A DNA stretch of 64,000 bases, from contig NZ_CACRYJ010000044.1 in the NCBI RefSeq assembly GCF_902703175.1, positions 1 through 64,000 on the forward strand. Direction: 5' to 3'. Numbering within the stretch: position 1 is the stretch's first letter; each line of letters opens with the position of its first letter. A program made the translations under genes and the position numbers. Below the pieces are notes generated by a model. The model made no database searches. It saw nothing but the letters and a program-made list of their open reading frames with translations, and was not told where the DNA came from. Positions 28,700 to 37,069 of the stretch are shown piece by piece. Origin of the DNA: Occultella aeris. GTDB lineage: Bacteria > Actinomycetota > Actinomycetes > Actinomycetales > Beutenbergiaceae.

Positions 28700-30004
28700 C
28701 TACCCGAGCACGCGTGCGGCCTCCTCGACGAACTGCGCAGCTGCCGCGGCTGGTGTGGCCGCCCCGAAACCCACGTCCTCGTTGAGGCGCGGGAACGCAC
28801 TGCCCTGCAGCTCGCCATAGCCGGTGGGCCAGGCGTCCGGCGACGGTCCGACCTGGTCGGCGATCTGGTCCACGAACGCGACGGCACGTCCCTCCGGGGT
28901 CTGCGGGTCCAGGGCGAGCAACTCCCGCGAGCTCGCCGACGGCGGCACACCGAGGGTCAGCCCGATGGACGTGATCGCTCGCTCGTCGTTGAGGAGGAAG
29001 TCGATCAGCTCGGCGCCGGCGTCGGCATTCGCCGACGTGTTCATGACGCACCAGAAGTCGAGGGCCTTGACGAACTGCCCGTCCAGGGACCCCGCCGTCA
29101 GGCCCGGGACCGGACCGACCGCGAGCGGATGCTCGGGGACCAGTGGCTGGAGGAACGTGACCTGCTGCACCCAGCCGAAGGTGACCGCGGCGTTGAGCTG
29201 GGAGAGCTGCGAGGTCTCGAACGTGTCGCTCTCGGCCGTGACGTCCGGTGGTGGCACCGCCCCGGTGTCCCGCAGTGCCTGCCACATCACCAGCCACTCC
29301 TCGATGACGTCGGCGCCGACGGCCAGGCCCTGCTCGTCGAACAGATCGGTACCGTGCTGTCGCGCCCAGACCTCGAACATCTGGAAGTCCCCGCCGGCGT
29401 CGGTCGACCCGTACTTGCCCGGTCCGGCGGCGTCGGCGAAGGAGTTGCAGAACTCGGTGAAGTCGCTCCAGCTCCACTGCTCGGGCAGCGCGAGACCATG
29501 CTCCTGCGCCAGATCGGTGTTCCGGAACGTGGCGTGCGTGATCGAGGACTGACCGATCCCGTAGAGGCCGTCGTTCAGGGAGCCGCTGGTGGCGACGTCC
29601 TCGTCCAGCGCGGACGTGTCGATGGCGTCGCCGACGTGGTCGCTGAGGTCCAGGAGCGCCCCGCGGTCGGCGTATTCCGCGAGGAATGTCATGGACATCC
29701 GCAGGACGTCCGGCCCGTCACCGCCGGCCACCTGGGTGGCCAGCCGGTCCCAGTAGTCGCCGAACGGGGCCTTCTCCGTGGCGATGGACAAGTCCGGGTG
29801 GTCGTCGCCGAAAGCCGCCAAGGCGCCCTCGATCCCCTCGTGGGCGGGCTGCCCGCCGTACCAGGAGACGCGCAGCGAGTCCGCCGAGCCGGAGGCACCG
29901 GAGCCGCCACCGGAGCGGCAGCTCGCGAGGGCGCCCGCGATGAGAGCGGCACCGCCGGCGCCGAGGAACGTACGTCGATCGATGGGTGACACGGTGACCT
30001 CCAT
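28700..30004 (-). CDS. ABC sugar-type extracellular solute-binding lipoprotein
   Basis: 434 aa. The N-terminus has twin arginines at residues 10-11 (DRRTFLGAGG) followed by a hydrophobic stretch and the lipobox LASC with Cys29, so it is probably a Tat-exported lipoprotein. The mature part matches family-1 extracellular solute-binding proteins (PDVLRMSMTFLAEYADRGALLDLSD; FVKALDFWCVMNTSANADAG). I chose ATG 30004 (MEVTVSPIDR). It is unusual that no ABC permease or ATPase gene lies nearby; partners must be elsewhere. The ligand is probably a carbohydrate, perhaps one released by the neighbouring sulfatase. Confidence 0.88.
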   Translation of the reverse strand: MEVTVSPIDRRTFLGAGGAALIAGALASCRSGGGSGASGSADSLRVSWYGGQPAHEGIEGALAAFGDDHPDLSIATEKAPFGDYWDRLATQVAGGDGPDVLRMSMTFLAEYADRGALLDLSDHVGDAIDTSALDEDVATSGSLNDGLYGIGQSSITHATFRNTDLAQEHGLALPEQWSWSDFTEFCNSFADAAGPGKYGSTDAGGDFQMFEVWARQHGTDLFDEQGLAVGADVIEEWLVMWQALRDTGAVPPPDVTAESDTFETSQLSQLNAAVTFGWVQQVTFLQPLVPEHPLAVGPVPGLTAGSLDGQFVKALDFWCVMNTSANADAGAELIDFLLNDERAITSIGLTLGVPPSASSRELLALDPQTPEGRAVAFVDQIADQVGPSPDAWPTGYGELQGSAFPRLNEDVGFGAATPAAAAAQFVEEAARVLG

Positions 30005-30024
30005 TGGTCGCGGCACCGGCCGGG

Positions 30025-31482
30025 TCAGGCCCAGCGCCAGTTGTGGGGACGGTGGTTCGGCCGGTAGTGGCCCTGTGGCAGGTCGTCGGCGGCGCGCAGG
30101 AGCCACTGCACGAGCCGACGGTGCAGTTCCGCGCGAATCTCGCCATGGGCGGGGTCGTCGCTGAGGTCTTCGATCTCGGCGGGATCGCGCTCGATGTCGT
30201 AGAGCACGTCCTGGCCGGTGTCGTCGACGACGAGCTTGTAGCGGCCGCAGACCAGCATGCGTGTCTCACCGCTCATGGTGACGCTGTTCAGCTCGTCGAA
30301 GGTCGGCCCGTCGTACGGGAAGTGCAGCGGCGGCCGGTCCGACTCGGTGTAGGAGACGCCGCCGAAGCCGGACTCGCCGAGGATGCTGTCGAACTCGGCG
30401 CTCGGGGCGTCCTCGCCGCGCAGCAGCGGAGCCAGCGACCGGCCCTGCACACCGGCGGGGATCGGTTCACCGAGCCACTCGGCGATCGTCGGGAGCAGGT
30501 CCACCATGGACACGAGCTCGTCGCGGCGCTGTGGCACGATCCCCGGCCCGCGCAGCGCCAGTGGGATGCGCATCAGGGCGTCCGACATCCCGGCGCCCTT
30601 GCGTTGCAGGCCGTAGTCACCGAGGAAGTCCCCGTGATCGGTGACGAACACGAAGAGTGTGTTCTCGCACCGGTCGCCGAGGTCGTCGAGGAGCCGCCCG
30701 ACCTGGTCGTCGATGAGGCGCAGCATCCCGAGGTAGTTCGCGCGGTAGCGTCGCCAGTGCGCGTCGTAGCCGGGCCGCTTGTCCTCGATGAGCCGGCGCA
30801 ACCAGCGATAGCGCCACCCGAGCCGGTCCAGGACCTCGGGTCCCACGGCCCGCTCCGGCACGTCCTCCTCGGCGAACATGCTGAAGTACGGCTCGGGTAC
30901 CTGGTACGGGTTGTGGGGCTCGGGGAAGGACAGCCAGAGGAAGAACGGCCGCTCCGCGGCAGTGGTCGCGAGCGCCTCGATGCCACCGTCGACGATCCTG
31001 TACGGCAGCTGGGCCTCGACCCCGAACGGCGTGGGCTCGGCGGCCACGCCGTGGTCGAGCTCGCGCAACCACGCGTCGAACTCGGCGTGCTCACCGTCAG
31101 TGCCCGGTCCGCCGTCGTGCAGGTACGGGCCGTTGAAGGTGTCGAAGTCAGCCGGGCCGCGATGCATGTGCGGCTTCCCGCTGAAGTGCAGCGAGTACCC
31201 GGCGCCGCGAAGCAGGTCCAGCAGGTCGGTGGCGTACCGGGCGAACTCCGCCGTGCTGTTCTGGCGCACGCCGTGCGCACTCGGGAACCGGCCGGTGAGC
31301 AGGCTGGTGCGGGCCGGCACGCAGACCGGGCTGGAGGTGTAGGCGCGGGGGAACCGCGCTCCGTCGGCGAACAGCCGGTCCAGGCGCGGCATCGTGTCCG
31401 GGCCGCCCTCGGCCGCGGTGAAGCCGGCGCGCTGCTGGTCGGTCATCAGCAGCACGATGTTCGGCTGGTCGGTGGATGTCAT
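30025..31482 (-). CDS. Type I sulfatase (formylglycine-dependent)
   Basis: 485 aa. N-terminal metal site NIVLLMTDQQR, then the C-x-P-x-R signature CVPARTSLLTG with Cys54, the residue that the formylglycine-generating enzyme would convert. VTDHGDFLGDYGL is the second metal-binding motif. No signal peptide is visible, so it is likely cytoplasmic and acts on an imported sulfated substrate. I chose ATG 31482 because the family N-terminus (MTSTDQPNIV) begins there. It is first in the operon; no FGE gene is in the window. Substrate (sulfated sugar, choline sulfate or other) is unknown. Confidence 0.9.
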   Translation of the reverse strand: MTSTDQPNIVLLMTDQQRAGFTAAEGGPDTMPRLDRLFADGARFPRAYTSSPVCVPARTSLLTGRFPSAHGVRQNSTAEFARYATDLLDLLRGAGYSLHFSGKPHMHRGPADFDTFNGPYLHDGGPGTDGEHAEFDAWLRELDHGVAAEPTPFGVEAQLPYRIVDGGIEALATTAAERPFFLWLSFPEPHNPYQVPEPYFSMFAEEDVPERAVGPEVLDRLGWRYRWLRRLIEDKRPGYDAHWRRYRANYLGMLRLIDDQVGRLLDDLGDRCENTLFVFVTDHGDFLGDYGLQRKGAGMSDALMRIPLALRGPGIVPQRRDELVSMVDLLPTIAEWLGEPIPAGVQGRSLAPLLRGEDAPSAEFDSILGESGFGGVSYTESDRPPLHFPYDGPTFDELNSVTMSGETRMLVCGRYKLVVDDTGQDVLYDIERDPAEIEDLSDDPAHGEIRAELHRRLVQWLLRAADDLPQGHYRPNHRPHNWRWA

Positions 31483-31538
31483 GGAGCCTGGGCTCTCCTC
31501 TCGCGGGTCCGGCGGCCTCGCCGGGTGCGTGAGCAATG

Positions 31539-31595
31539 TACAGCGCTGTAGACAGACGAGTCCAGAGATTGGCCAGGTGATTTTCTAGCGCTGTA
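31539..31595. promoter_or_regulatory. Two LacI-type operator palindromes upstream of sulfatase
   Basis: Site 1 is the perfect 12-bp palindrome TACAGCGCTGTA at 31539-31550. Site 2, TCTAGCGCTGTA, spans about 31584-31595 and keeps the core AGCGCTGTA. Their centres are 45 bp apart. Both have the central CG of LacI-family operators and lie 57-113 bp upstream of the sulfatase start. The likely binder is the LacI encoded at the end of the same operon. Confidence 0.6.
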
Positions 31596-31684
31596 CTCGC
31601 TGGCGGAGCGATCCGGCCGTCGGCCGATTCAGACGCCACGGACCCGAGCCGGCCCGCTCGCACGGGCTCGCTCGGGTTGCCGGC

Positions 31685-32260
31685 TCAGGCCCCGGCGTGG
31701 GCCCGTGCGGTGGCGACGGCCAGACGCAGCGCCTCGTCGCCGGCGCGGGCGATCCGCTCGGCAAGGACCGGCGTGGCCCGCCCCGCGACGCCGAAGTCGT
31801 CCGCCGAGGCGTAGACGGCTGTCGGCGCGACCAGCGCGCCGAAGTAGGCGAACAGCGGCCGCATCGCCTGGTCGATGGCGAGCTGGTGCCGTGACGACCC
31901 GCCGGTGGCGCCCAGGAGCACGGTCTTGCCGCGCATCGCGACCGGGTCAACGAGGTCCATGAAGGCCTTGAAGATGCCCGCGTAGGAACCACGGAACACA
32001 GGGCTCGCCGCGATCAGCAGGTCCGCGCCCTCGACCACGTGCAGAGCCTCATCGAGCGCGGGGCTCGCCAGCCCGAGCACGGTCGCGTTCGCGACGTCCG
32101 CGGCGTGCTCACGCGCCTCGACGGTGCGCAGGCTGACCTCGACACCGGCCGCGGTCGCCGACTCGGCGACGGCAGAGAGCAGGTCGTCGGTGAGCGTGCG
32201 GGTGGTCGAGGGGAAGCCGACGCCGCCGGTGAGGGCGACGATCTTCAGGGGCTCGGTCAT
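31685..32260 (-). CDS. NADPH-dependent FMN reductase, partner of luciferase-like monooxygenase
   Basis: 191 aa flavodoxin-like reductase. GGVGFPSTTRTLTDDLL is the FMN phosphate-binding loop and SPVFRGSYAGIFKAFMDL the second flavin motif. It matches the subgroup paired with luciferase-like oxidases in actinobacteria (the CE1759/CE1758 pair in Corynebacterium). It would supply reduced FMN to the upstream monooxygenase. Its start overlaps the MarR stop (ATGA, 32257-32260), so the three genes form one translationally coupled unit. Confidence 0.88.
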   Translation of the reverse strand: MTEPLKIVALTGGVGFPSTTRTLTDDLLSAVAESATAAGVEVSLRTVEAREHAADVANATVLGLASPALDEALHVVEGADLLIAASPVFRGSYAGIFKAFMDLVDPVAMRGKTVLLGATGGSSRHQLAIDQAMRPLFAYFGALVAPTAVYASADDFGVAGRATPVLAERIARAGDEALRLAVATARAHAGA

Positions 32261-32742
32261 GAGCTCGGGGTCTCCGTTCTGGTGCGGATCCGGCTGGTGG
32301 TGGGGGTGTCGGCGACGGCGGCCTGCAGTCGCTCGCAGATCCGGGCCAGGGCGAGCTGGTCGGACTCGTCCAGGCCGGCGTCGACGAGGGCCGCGATGTG
32401 CCGCACGTGCCGCCGTCCGATCTGCTTCTGCTGTTCGGCCCCCGCGTCGGTGAGCGCGACGACCACGCCTCGGCCGTCGTCGTCGGCGTCGCGCCGGGCG
32501 ACGAGCCCGGCGGCGGCCAGGCGATCGACCATCCGGGACAGGCTCGGCTGCGAGATGAGCAGCTGGGCGTTCAGGTCGCGAAGCCGCGCCGCGCCGTCGG
32601 GCATCCGGGAGAGGTTGAACAGCACGTCGTACTCACGCGAGCTGAGCGGTTCGAAGTCGCGCGCGGCCTCGAACCGCCGCATCAGCGTGACCTGCGTGCG
32701 GAACAGCGCCTCCCAGGCCAGCGCGGCCGTCCTGGTGGTCAT
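32257..32742 (-). CDS. MarR-family transcriptional regulator
   Basis: 161 aa winged-helix repressor: EYDVLFNLSRMPDGAARLRDLNAQLLISQPSLSRMVDRL (recognition helix) and the wing DADDDGRGVVVALTDAG. ATG 32742 overlaps the stop of the monooxygenase gene. It sits between the monooxygenase and reductase genes and so probably represses all three; the palindrome at 33896-33909 overlapping the operon's -10/start region is the obvious operator. The inducer is unknown. Confidence 0.9.
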   Translation of the reverse strand: MTTRTAALAWEALFRTQVTLMRRFEAARDFEPLSSREYDVLFNLSRMPDGAARLRDLNAQLLISQPSLSRMVDRLAAAGLVARRDADDDGRGVVVALTDAGAEQQKQIGRRHVRHIAALVDAGLDESDQLALARICERLQAAVADTPTTSRIRTRTETPSS

Positions 32743-33875
32743 GATGCGGTGCGTCCGGTGACGGTGTCCTTGACGACCTCGCGCGGGCTGAGGTCGACCT
32801 CGGCGCCCTTGGCCGCGACCAGCGCCGCGTGCGTGGGGCCGTCCGGCACGTGCGCCGGCCGGTTCTTCGCGAACTCGGCGCGCAGCACGGGCACCACCTC
32901 GCCGCCGAGCAGGTCGAGCTGCTCGAGCACGGTCTTCAGGGGAAGACCGGCGTGGTCCATCAGGAACAGCTGGCGCTGGTAGTCGCCGAAGGTGTCGCGG
33001 AAGGCCAGCGTGGAGTCGATGACCTCCTGCGGGCTGCCGACGGTCAGCGGGGTCGCGTCGGTGAACTCCTCGAGCGAGGGGCCACCGCCGTAGACCGGCG
33101 CGTTGTCGAAGTACGGCCGGAACTCGCGGACGGCGTCCTGGGAGTTCTTGCGCATGAACACCTGCCCGCCGAGGCCGACGATCGCCTGGTCGGCGGTGCC
33201 GTGGCCGTAGTGCTCGAAGCGCTCGCGGTACAGGCCGATCAGCTGCTTGAAGTGCTCCTTCGGCCAGAAGATGTTGTTCGCGAAGAAGCCGTCGCCGTAG
33301 AACGCGGCGAGCTCGGCCACCTGCGGGGACCGGATCGAGCCGTGCCACACGAACGGGGCGACGCCGTCGAGGGGGCGCGGGGTGGACGTGAAGCCCTGCA
33401 GCGGCGTGCGGAACCGGCCCTCCCAGTCCACGACCTCCTCATCCCACAGCTGGCGCAGGAGCTGGTAGTTCTCCACGGTCAGCGGGATCGCCTGGCGGAT
33501 GTCCTTGCCGAACCAGGGGTACACCGGGCCGGTGTTGCCGCGGCCGAGCATCACGTCCGCGCGACCGTCGGAGACGTGCTGGAGCATCGCGAAGTCCTCG
33601 GCGATCTTCACCGGGTCGCTCGTCGTGATCAGCGTCGTCGAGGTGGACAGGATGATCTTCGACGTCTGCGCGGCGATGTAACCGAGCATCGTGGTCGGCG
33701 AGGAGGGGATGAACGGCGGGTTGTGGTGCTCGCCCGTCGCGAACACGTCCAGGCCGACGTCCTCGGCGTGCTTGGCGATCGTCAGGATCGCCTTGATCCG
33801 CTCACCCTCGGTGGGCGTCTTGCCGGTGGTCGGATCCGTGGTGACGTCCCCGACGGTGAAGATCCCGAACTGCAT
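32739..33875 (-). CDS. Luciferase-like FMN-dependent monooxygenase (LLM class)
   Basis: 378 aa TIM-barrel flavin monooxygenase, beginning MQFGIFTVGDVTTDPTTG and containing ATGEHHNPPF and LGRGNTGPVYPWFGKDIRQ, typical of the LLM subgroup paired with a dedicated FMN reductase. I chose ATG 33875, preceded by GAGGAGG; the open frame upstream to 33986 crosses the promoter. First gene of the LLM-MarR-reductase operon. The physiological substrate is unknown; alkane, sulfonate or xenobiotic oxidation are all possible for this fold. Confidence 0.9.
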   Translation of the reverse strand: MQFGIFTVGDVTTDPTTGKTPTEGERIKAILTIAKHAEDVGLDVFATGEHHNPPFIPSSPTTMLGYIAAQTSKIILSTSTTLITTSDPVKIAEDFAMLQHVSDGRADVMLGRGNTGPVYPWFGKDIRQAIPLTVENYQLLRQLWDEEVVDWEGRFRTPLQGFTSTPRPLDGVAPFVWHGSIRSPQVAELAAFYGDGFFANNIFWPKEHFKQLIGLYRERFEHYGHGTADQAIVGLGGQVFMRKNSQDAVREFRPYFDNAPVYGGGPSLEEFTDATPLTVGSPQEVIDSTLAFRDTFGDYQRQLFLMDHAGLPLKTVLEQLDLLGGEVVPVLRAEFAKNRPAHVPDGPTHAALVAAKGAEVDLSPREVVKDTVTGRTAS

Positions 33876-33895
33876 CTGAACCCCTCCTCGATTTC

Positions 33896-33916
33896 CATGC
33901 ATTTGCATGATTCTAA
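33896..33916 (-). promoter_or_regulatory. Promoter with overlapping MarR-type palindrome
   Basis: On the minus strand a TAGAAT -10 hexamer (complement of 33911-33916) is followed one base later by the palindrome CATGCA-tt-TGCATG (33896-33909), which would cover the transcription start. Binding there by the operon's MarR protein would block initiation. A -35 match is weak (TGACGC, complement of 33935-33940). The 200 bp from here to 34118 holds no gene. Confidence 0.6.
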
Positions 33917-34118
33917 GGGTGTCAACGTACGACGGCGTCAGGTATTCCCGGCGGGTCGCTCGCCCTGGTCGTGGGGTACGCCACAACGTCCCGTCGACGG
34001 CGGAGGGTCGGCTCGGTCTGTCGGCTCGCCGCCCGAACGCGAGGCTGTTGGCTCCGGTCCGCCGAGAGGGGACAACAATCTCGCGTTCGAGCGCGAACCC
34101 GGTCGGTCGATCGATCGG

Positions 34119-35681
34119 TCAGGGGCGGGCGCCCTCGAGGACGTCGGCCACCTCGGTGAGGGATCGGATCAGCGCGGGCAGCCGCTCGCGGCGCGCCTCG
34201 TACCCCGCGACCACCTCATCGGACACGGGGACGTCCGTGCCGCCGTCGTCCGGTCCCGGACCACCGACCGCTCGTAGCGCCGTGGCCAGGTCGGCGGCGC
34301 CGTCGAGGGCGAACCAGCCGAGGGCCGCGGCGCCGAGAGCGGTGCCGCCGGCGTCCGAGGCGATCGCGAACGGCCGGCCGATCGTGGCGGCCATGACCTC
34401 GCGCCACAACTGGGCGCGGAACGGTCCACCGGTGGCGCGCACGGCCCGAACGGGGGCCACCGCGTCCAACAGGTCCACGATGGTGGCGATCTGCAGGCAC
34501 ACCCCCTCGACCGCGGCCCGCAGGAAGTGCGCCCGGCCGTGGTGGTGGCGCACCCCGAGGAACGCGCCGGTCAGGTCCGGGTCCCACAGCGGCGCCCGTT
34601 CGGAGAGCACGTACGGGAGCATCACGAGTCCGTCGGCACCGGGCGGGACACCGGTCGCGAGCGCGAGCAGGTCGGTATCGGCGTGGCCGTGCGTGAGCAG
34701 GTCCGGCGTGAACGTCTCCCCCGCCCAGCGCAGCGTGATCCCGCCATTGCTGACGGCGCCACCGAGAACCCACAGGTCCTCGGTGAGGGCGTAGCAGAAC
34801 AGCCGGCCGGCGTCGTCGGTCACCGGGCCGGTCACGGCCATCCGGACGGCGCCGCTGGTGCCCAGCGACAGGCCGGCGATCCCCGGCGTGATCGCGCCGG
34901 TGCCCAGGTTGCCGAGCGGGCCGTCCGCCGCGCCGACGGCCACGGGCAGCCCTGCGGTCAGGCCCGTCGCGTCCGCCACGTCGCCGGCCAGGGGCAGGGT
35001 GGCGGTGGTGGGCAGCACCTCGGGGAGCTGGTCGGCACTGATGCCGGCCAGGTCGAGGGCCTGTGGGGACCAGGTGCGGGTGTGCACGTCGAGCAGCCCG
35101 GTGGCGGAGGCGCTGGAGAGCTCGGTGACCAGCCGTCCGGTCAGGTGGGCGAGGACGAGGTCCTTCAGGCCGACCCACCGGCGTACCCGCGCGGCCAGAT
35201 CCGGCTCGTGCCGGCCGAACCAGATGAGCTTGACCAGCGGGCTCATCGGGTGGACCGGCGTGCCGGTCAGCCGGAGCAGTTCCGCGCCGCGGCCGGCCGC
35301 ACGCAGTTCGCGGGCCTGGGCTGCCGAACGCGCGTCGGCCCACGTGATCAGCGGGGTGAGCGGCACCCGGTCGGCGCCGAGCCCGATGAGACCGTGCATC
35401 GCCGTGGACACCGACAGGCCTAGGACCCGGCGGTCGCCCAGTTGGGCGACGACGTCGGCGAGCGCCGCGTCGATCCCGGTGAGGATCGCGGCCGGATCCT
35501 GCACCTGCCAGCCCGGGCGGGGCTGCTCGAGCGCGTACTCACGCTGTGCCGACGCGACCGAGGCCCCGACGGCGGTGGTGGAGCGGCCCTCCCCGGCCGC
35601 GTCGGTCACCTCGAAGGCGGCCACCTTCGCGGCCGTGGTGCCGACGTCGAGGCCGATCAGCACCGGGAGAGCGCCCACCAT
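34119..35681 (-). CDS. gntK: FGGY-family carbohydrate kinase, gluconokinase-like
   Basis: 520 aa. The N-terminal ATPase motif is LIGLDVGTTAAKVAAF. SVSTAMHGLIGLGADRVPLTPLITWADARS and GAADGPLGNLGTGAITPGIAGLSLGTSGAVR are closest to FGGY gluconokinases rather than xylulokinases, and the C-terminal ATP motif is ATGGPFRAQLWREVMA. ATG 35681 lies 5 bp after the upstream dehydrogenase stop. It is last in a uxaC / dehydrogenase / kinase operon. Gluconate phosphorylation to 6-phosphogluconate fits the nearby gnd gene; xylulokinase remains possible. A huge open frame upstream (to 37130) is only antisense or shifted shadow. Confidence 0.8.
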   Translation of the reverse strand: MVGALPVLIGLDVGTTAAKVAAFEVTDAAGEGRSTTAVGASVASAQREYALEQPRPGWQVQDPAAILTGIDAALADVVAQLGDRRVLGLSVSTAMHGLIGLGADRVPLTPLITWADARSAAQARELRAAGRGAELLRLTGTPVHPMSPLVKLIWFGRHEPDLAARVRRWVGLKDLVLAHLTGRLVTELSSASATGLLDVHTRTWSPQALDLAGISADQLPEVLPTTATLPLAGDVADATGLTAGLPVAVGAADGPLGNLGTGAITPGIAGLSLGTSGAVRMAVTGPVTDDAGRLFCYALTEDLWVLGGAVSNGGITLRWAGETFTPDLLTHGHADTDLLALATGVPPGADGLVMLPYVLSERAPLWDPDLTGAFLGVRHHHGRAHFLRAAVEGVCLQIATIVDLLDAVAPVRAVRATGGPFRAQLWREVMAATIGRPFAIASDAGGTALGAAALGWFALDGAADLATALRAVGGPGPDDGGTDVPVSDEVVAGYEARRERLPALIRSLTEVADVLEGARP

Positions 35682-35686
35682 CGCGT

Positions 35687-37069
35687 CTACTCCTGGATCG
35701 CCGCAGCCTGGGCGACGACGGCCGCGACCAGGTCCGCGTCCGCTCCCAGGTCCGCCTGCAGGGTGTTCAGCACCGCGGGCACGACGTCGACCAGGTCGCC
35801 GGCGTTCGCGGCCTCCTGCGCCGGGCCGGCGCCGGGGTCCTTGACCGGGGCACCGACGCCGCGCAGGTGCAGCACCCACCCGGCGAGGGTGGTGGCCGCG
35901 CCGACCGGGACCCGCCCGGCGGCACGCTCGGCGTTCAGGGTGGGCAGGGTGCGCACGGGCAGTTTCTGCGAGCCGTCGTTCGCGATCTGGGCGAGCAGAT
36001 GCCGCACCCGCACATTGCGGTACCGGTCCTTCAGGGCGGCGCGGTAGGCGCTCACGTCCTCGTCCGGCAGGCCGAGGTTGGCCTGCGCCTCGTCCCAGAA
36101 CTGCTCGACCCAGGCCAGGCACCTGGGGTCCGCGATGGCCTGGTCGATGGTGGTGTGTCCACGCACGCTGCCCACATAGGCCAACTGGGAGTGCGAACCG
36201 TTGAGCAGCCAGAGCTTGCGCCGCTCGTGCGGGGCGACGTCGTCGACCACCTTCGCGCCGGCGTCCTCCCAGCGGGGCCGGCCGGCCGGGAACGCACCCG
36301 ACATGACCCATTCGCTGAAGGGTTCGGTCGGGACCGGGGACGCGTCGTCGTAGCCACGCTCGGCGGCCACGTGGGTACGGTCGTCCGCGGTGGTGGCCGG
36401 CGTGATCCGGTCCACCATGGACGTCGCGAAGTCGACGTTCGCCTCGGTCCAGTCCACCAGGGACTCGTCGACGAGCGCCGCGAGCTCGGTGACCAGGGTG
36501 CGGGTGACCGAACCGTTCTCGGGCAAGTTGTCGCAGGACAGGATCGTCAGCGGACCAGCCCCGGCGGCCCGGCGGGCGAGCAGCCCGGCGACGAGCTTGG
36601 CCGGCATCGTGGCCACGGGCGAGCGCGGGTCCTCGCGCAGCGCCGAGATGTCGGCGAGCACCTCGGGTCGCCGGGCGTCGAGGTGGTCGCCCTCGCCGCG
36701 AACGTAGCCGTGCTCGGTGACGGTCATCGTGACGATGGCCAGGTCCGGGTCGGCCAGGTAGCCGAGGTAGGCGTCCTGCTCGGACGCGGCGTGCACGGCG
36801 GACAGGGACCCGATCAGTTCGTAGGAGTCGCCCTCGCGGCCACGCACGACGAGCGTGTACAGGCCGTCCTGTGGGCTGAGCGCCTCCGCCTGATCGGGAC
36901 GGCGACCGGTGAAGGCCGCGATCCCCCACTCGGCGGCGTCCGACGCGTGGTGGGTGTACCAGGCCTGGTGCGCGCGGTGGAAGTTGCCCACCCCCAGGTG
37001 CACGATGCGCACCGGCGCGGACGCCGGCGTATCGGGCAGGGATCGGGACAGCCGGGGGGTCGCAGTCAC
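35687..37069 (-). CDS. Mannitol dehydrogenase-family oxidoreductase (fructuronate reductase-like)
   Basis: 460 aa polyol-specific long-chain dehydrogenase. The N-terminal dinucleotide region is IVHLGVGNFHRAHQAWYTHH, followed by LSCDNLPENG and the active-site K-x4-N-x2-H motif (KLWLLNGSHS). Family members include mannitol dehydrogenase, fructuronate reductase (UxuB) and tagaturonate reductase. Direct coupling to uxaC (GTG start overlaps its stop by four bases) favours fructuronate reductase making D-mannonate. The next canonical enzyme, mannonate dehydratase, is not encoded in this window. Confidence 0.88.
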   Translation of the reverse strand: MTATPRLSRSLPDTPASAPVRIVHLGVGNFHRAHQAWYTHHASDAAEWGIAAFTGRRPDQAEALSPQDGLYTLVVRGREGDSYELIGSLSAVHAASEQDAYLGYLADPDLAIVTMTVTEHGYVRGEGDHLDARRPEVLADISALREDPRSPVATMPAKLVAGLLARRAAGAGPLTILSCDNLPENGSVTRTLVTELAALVDESLVDWTEANVDFATSMVDRITPATTADDRTHVAAERGYDDASPVPTEPFSEWVMSGAFPAGRPRWEDAGAKVVDDVAPHERRKLWLLNGSHSQLAYVGSVRGHTTIDQAIADPRCLAWVEQFWDEAQANLGLPDEDVSAYRAALKDRYRNVRVRHLLAQIANDGSQKLPVRTLPTLNAERAAGRVPVGAATTLAGWVLHLRGVGAPVKDPGAGPAQEAANAGDLVDVVPAVLNTLQADLGADADLVAAVVAQAAAIQE

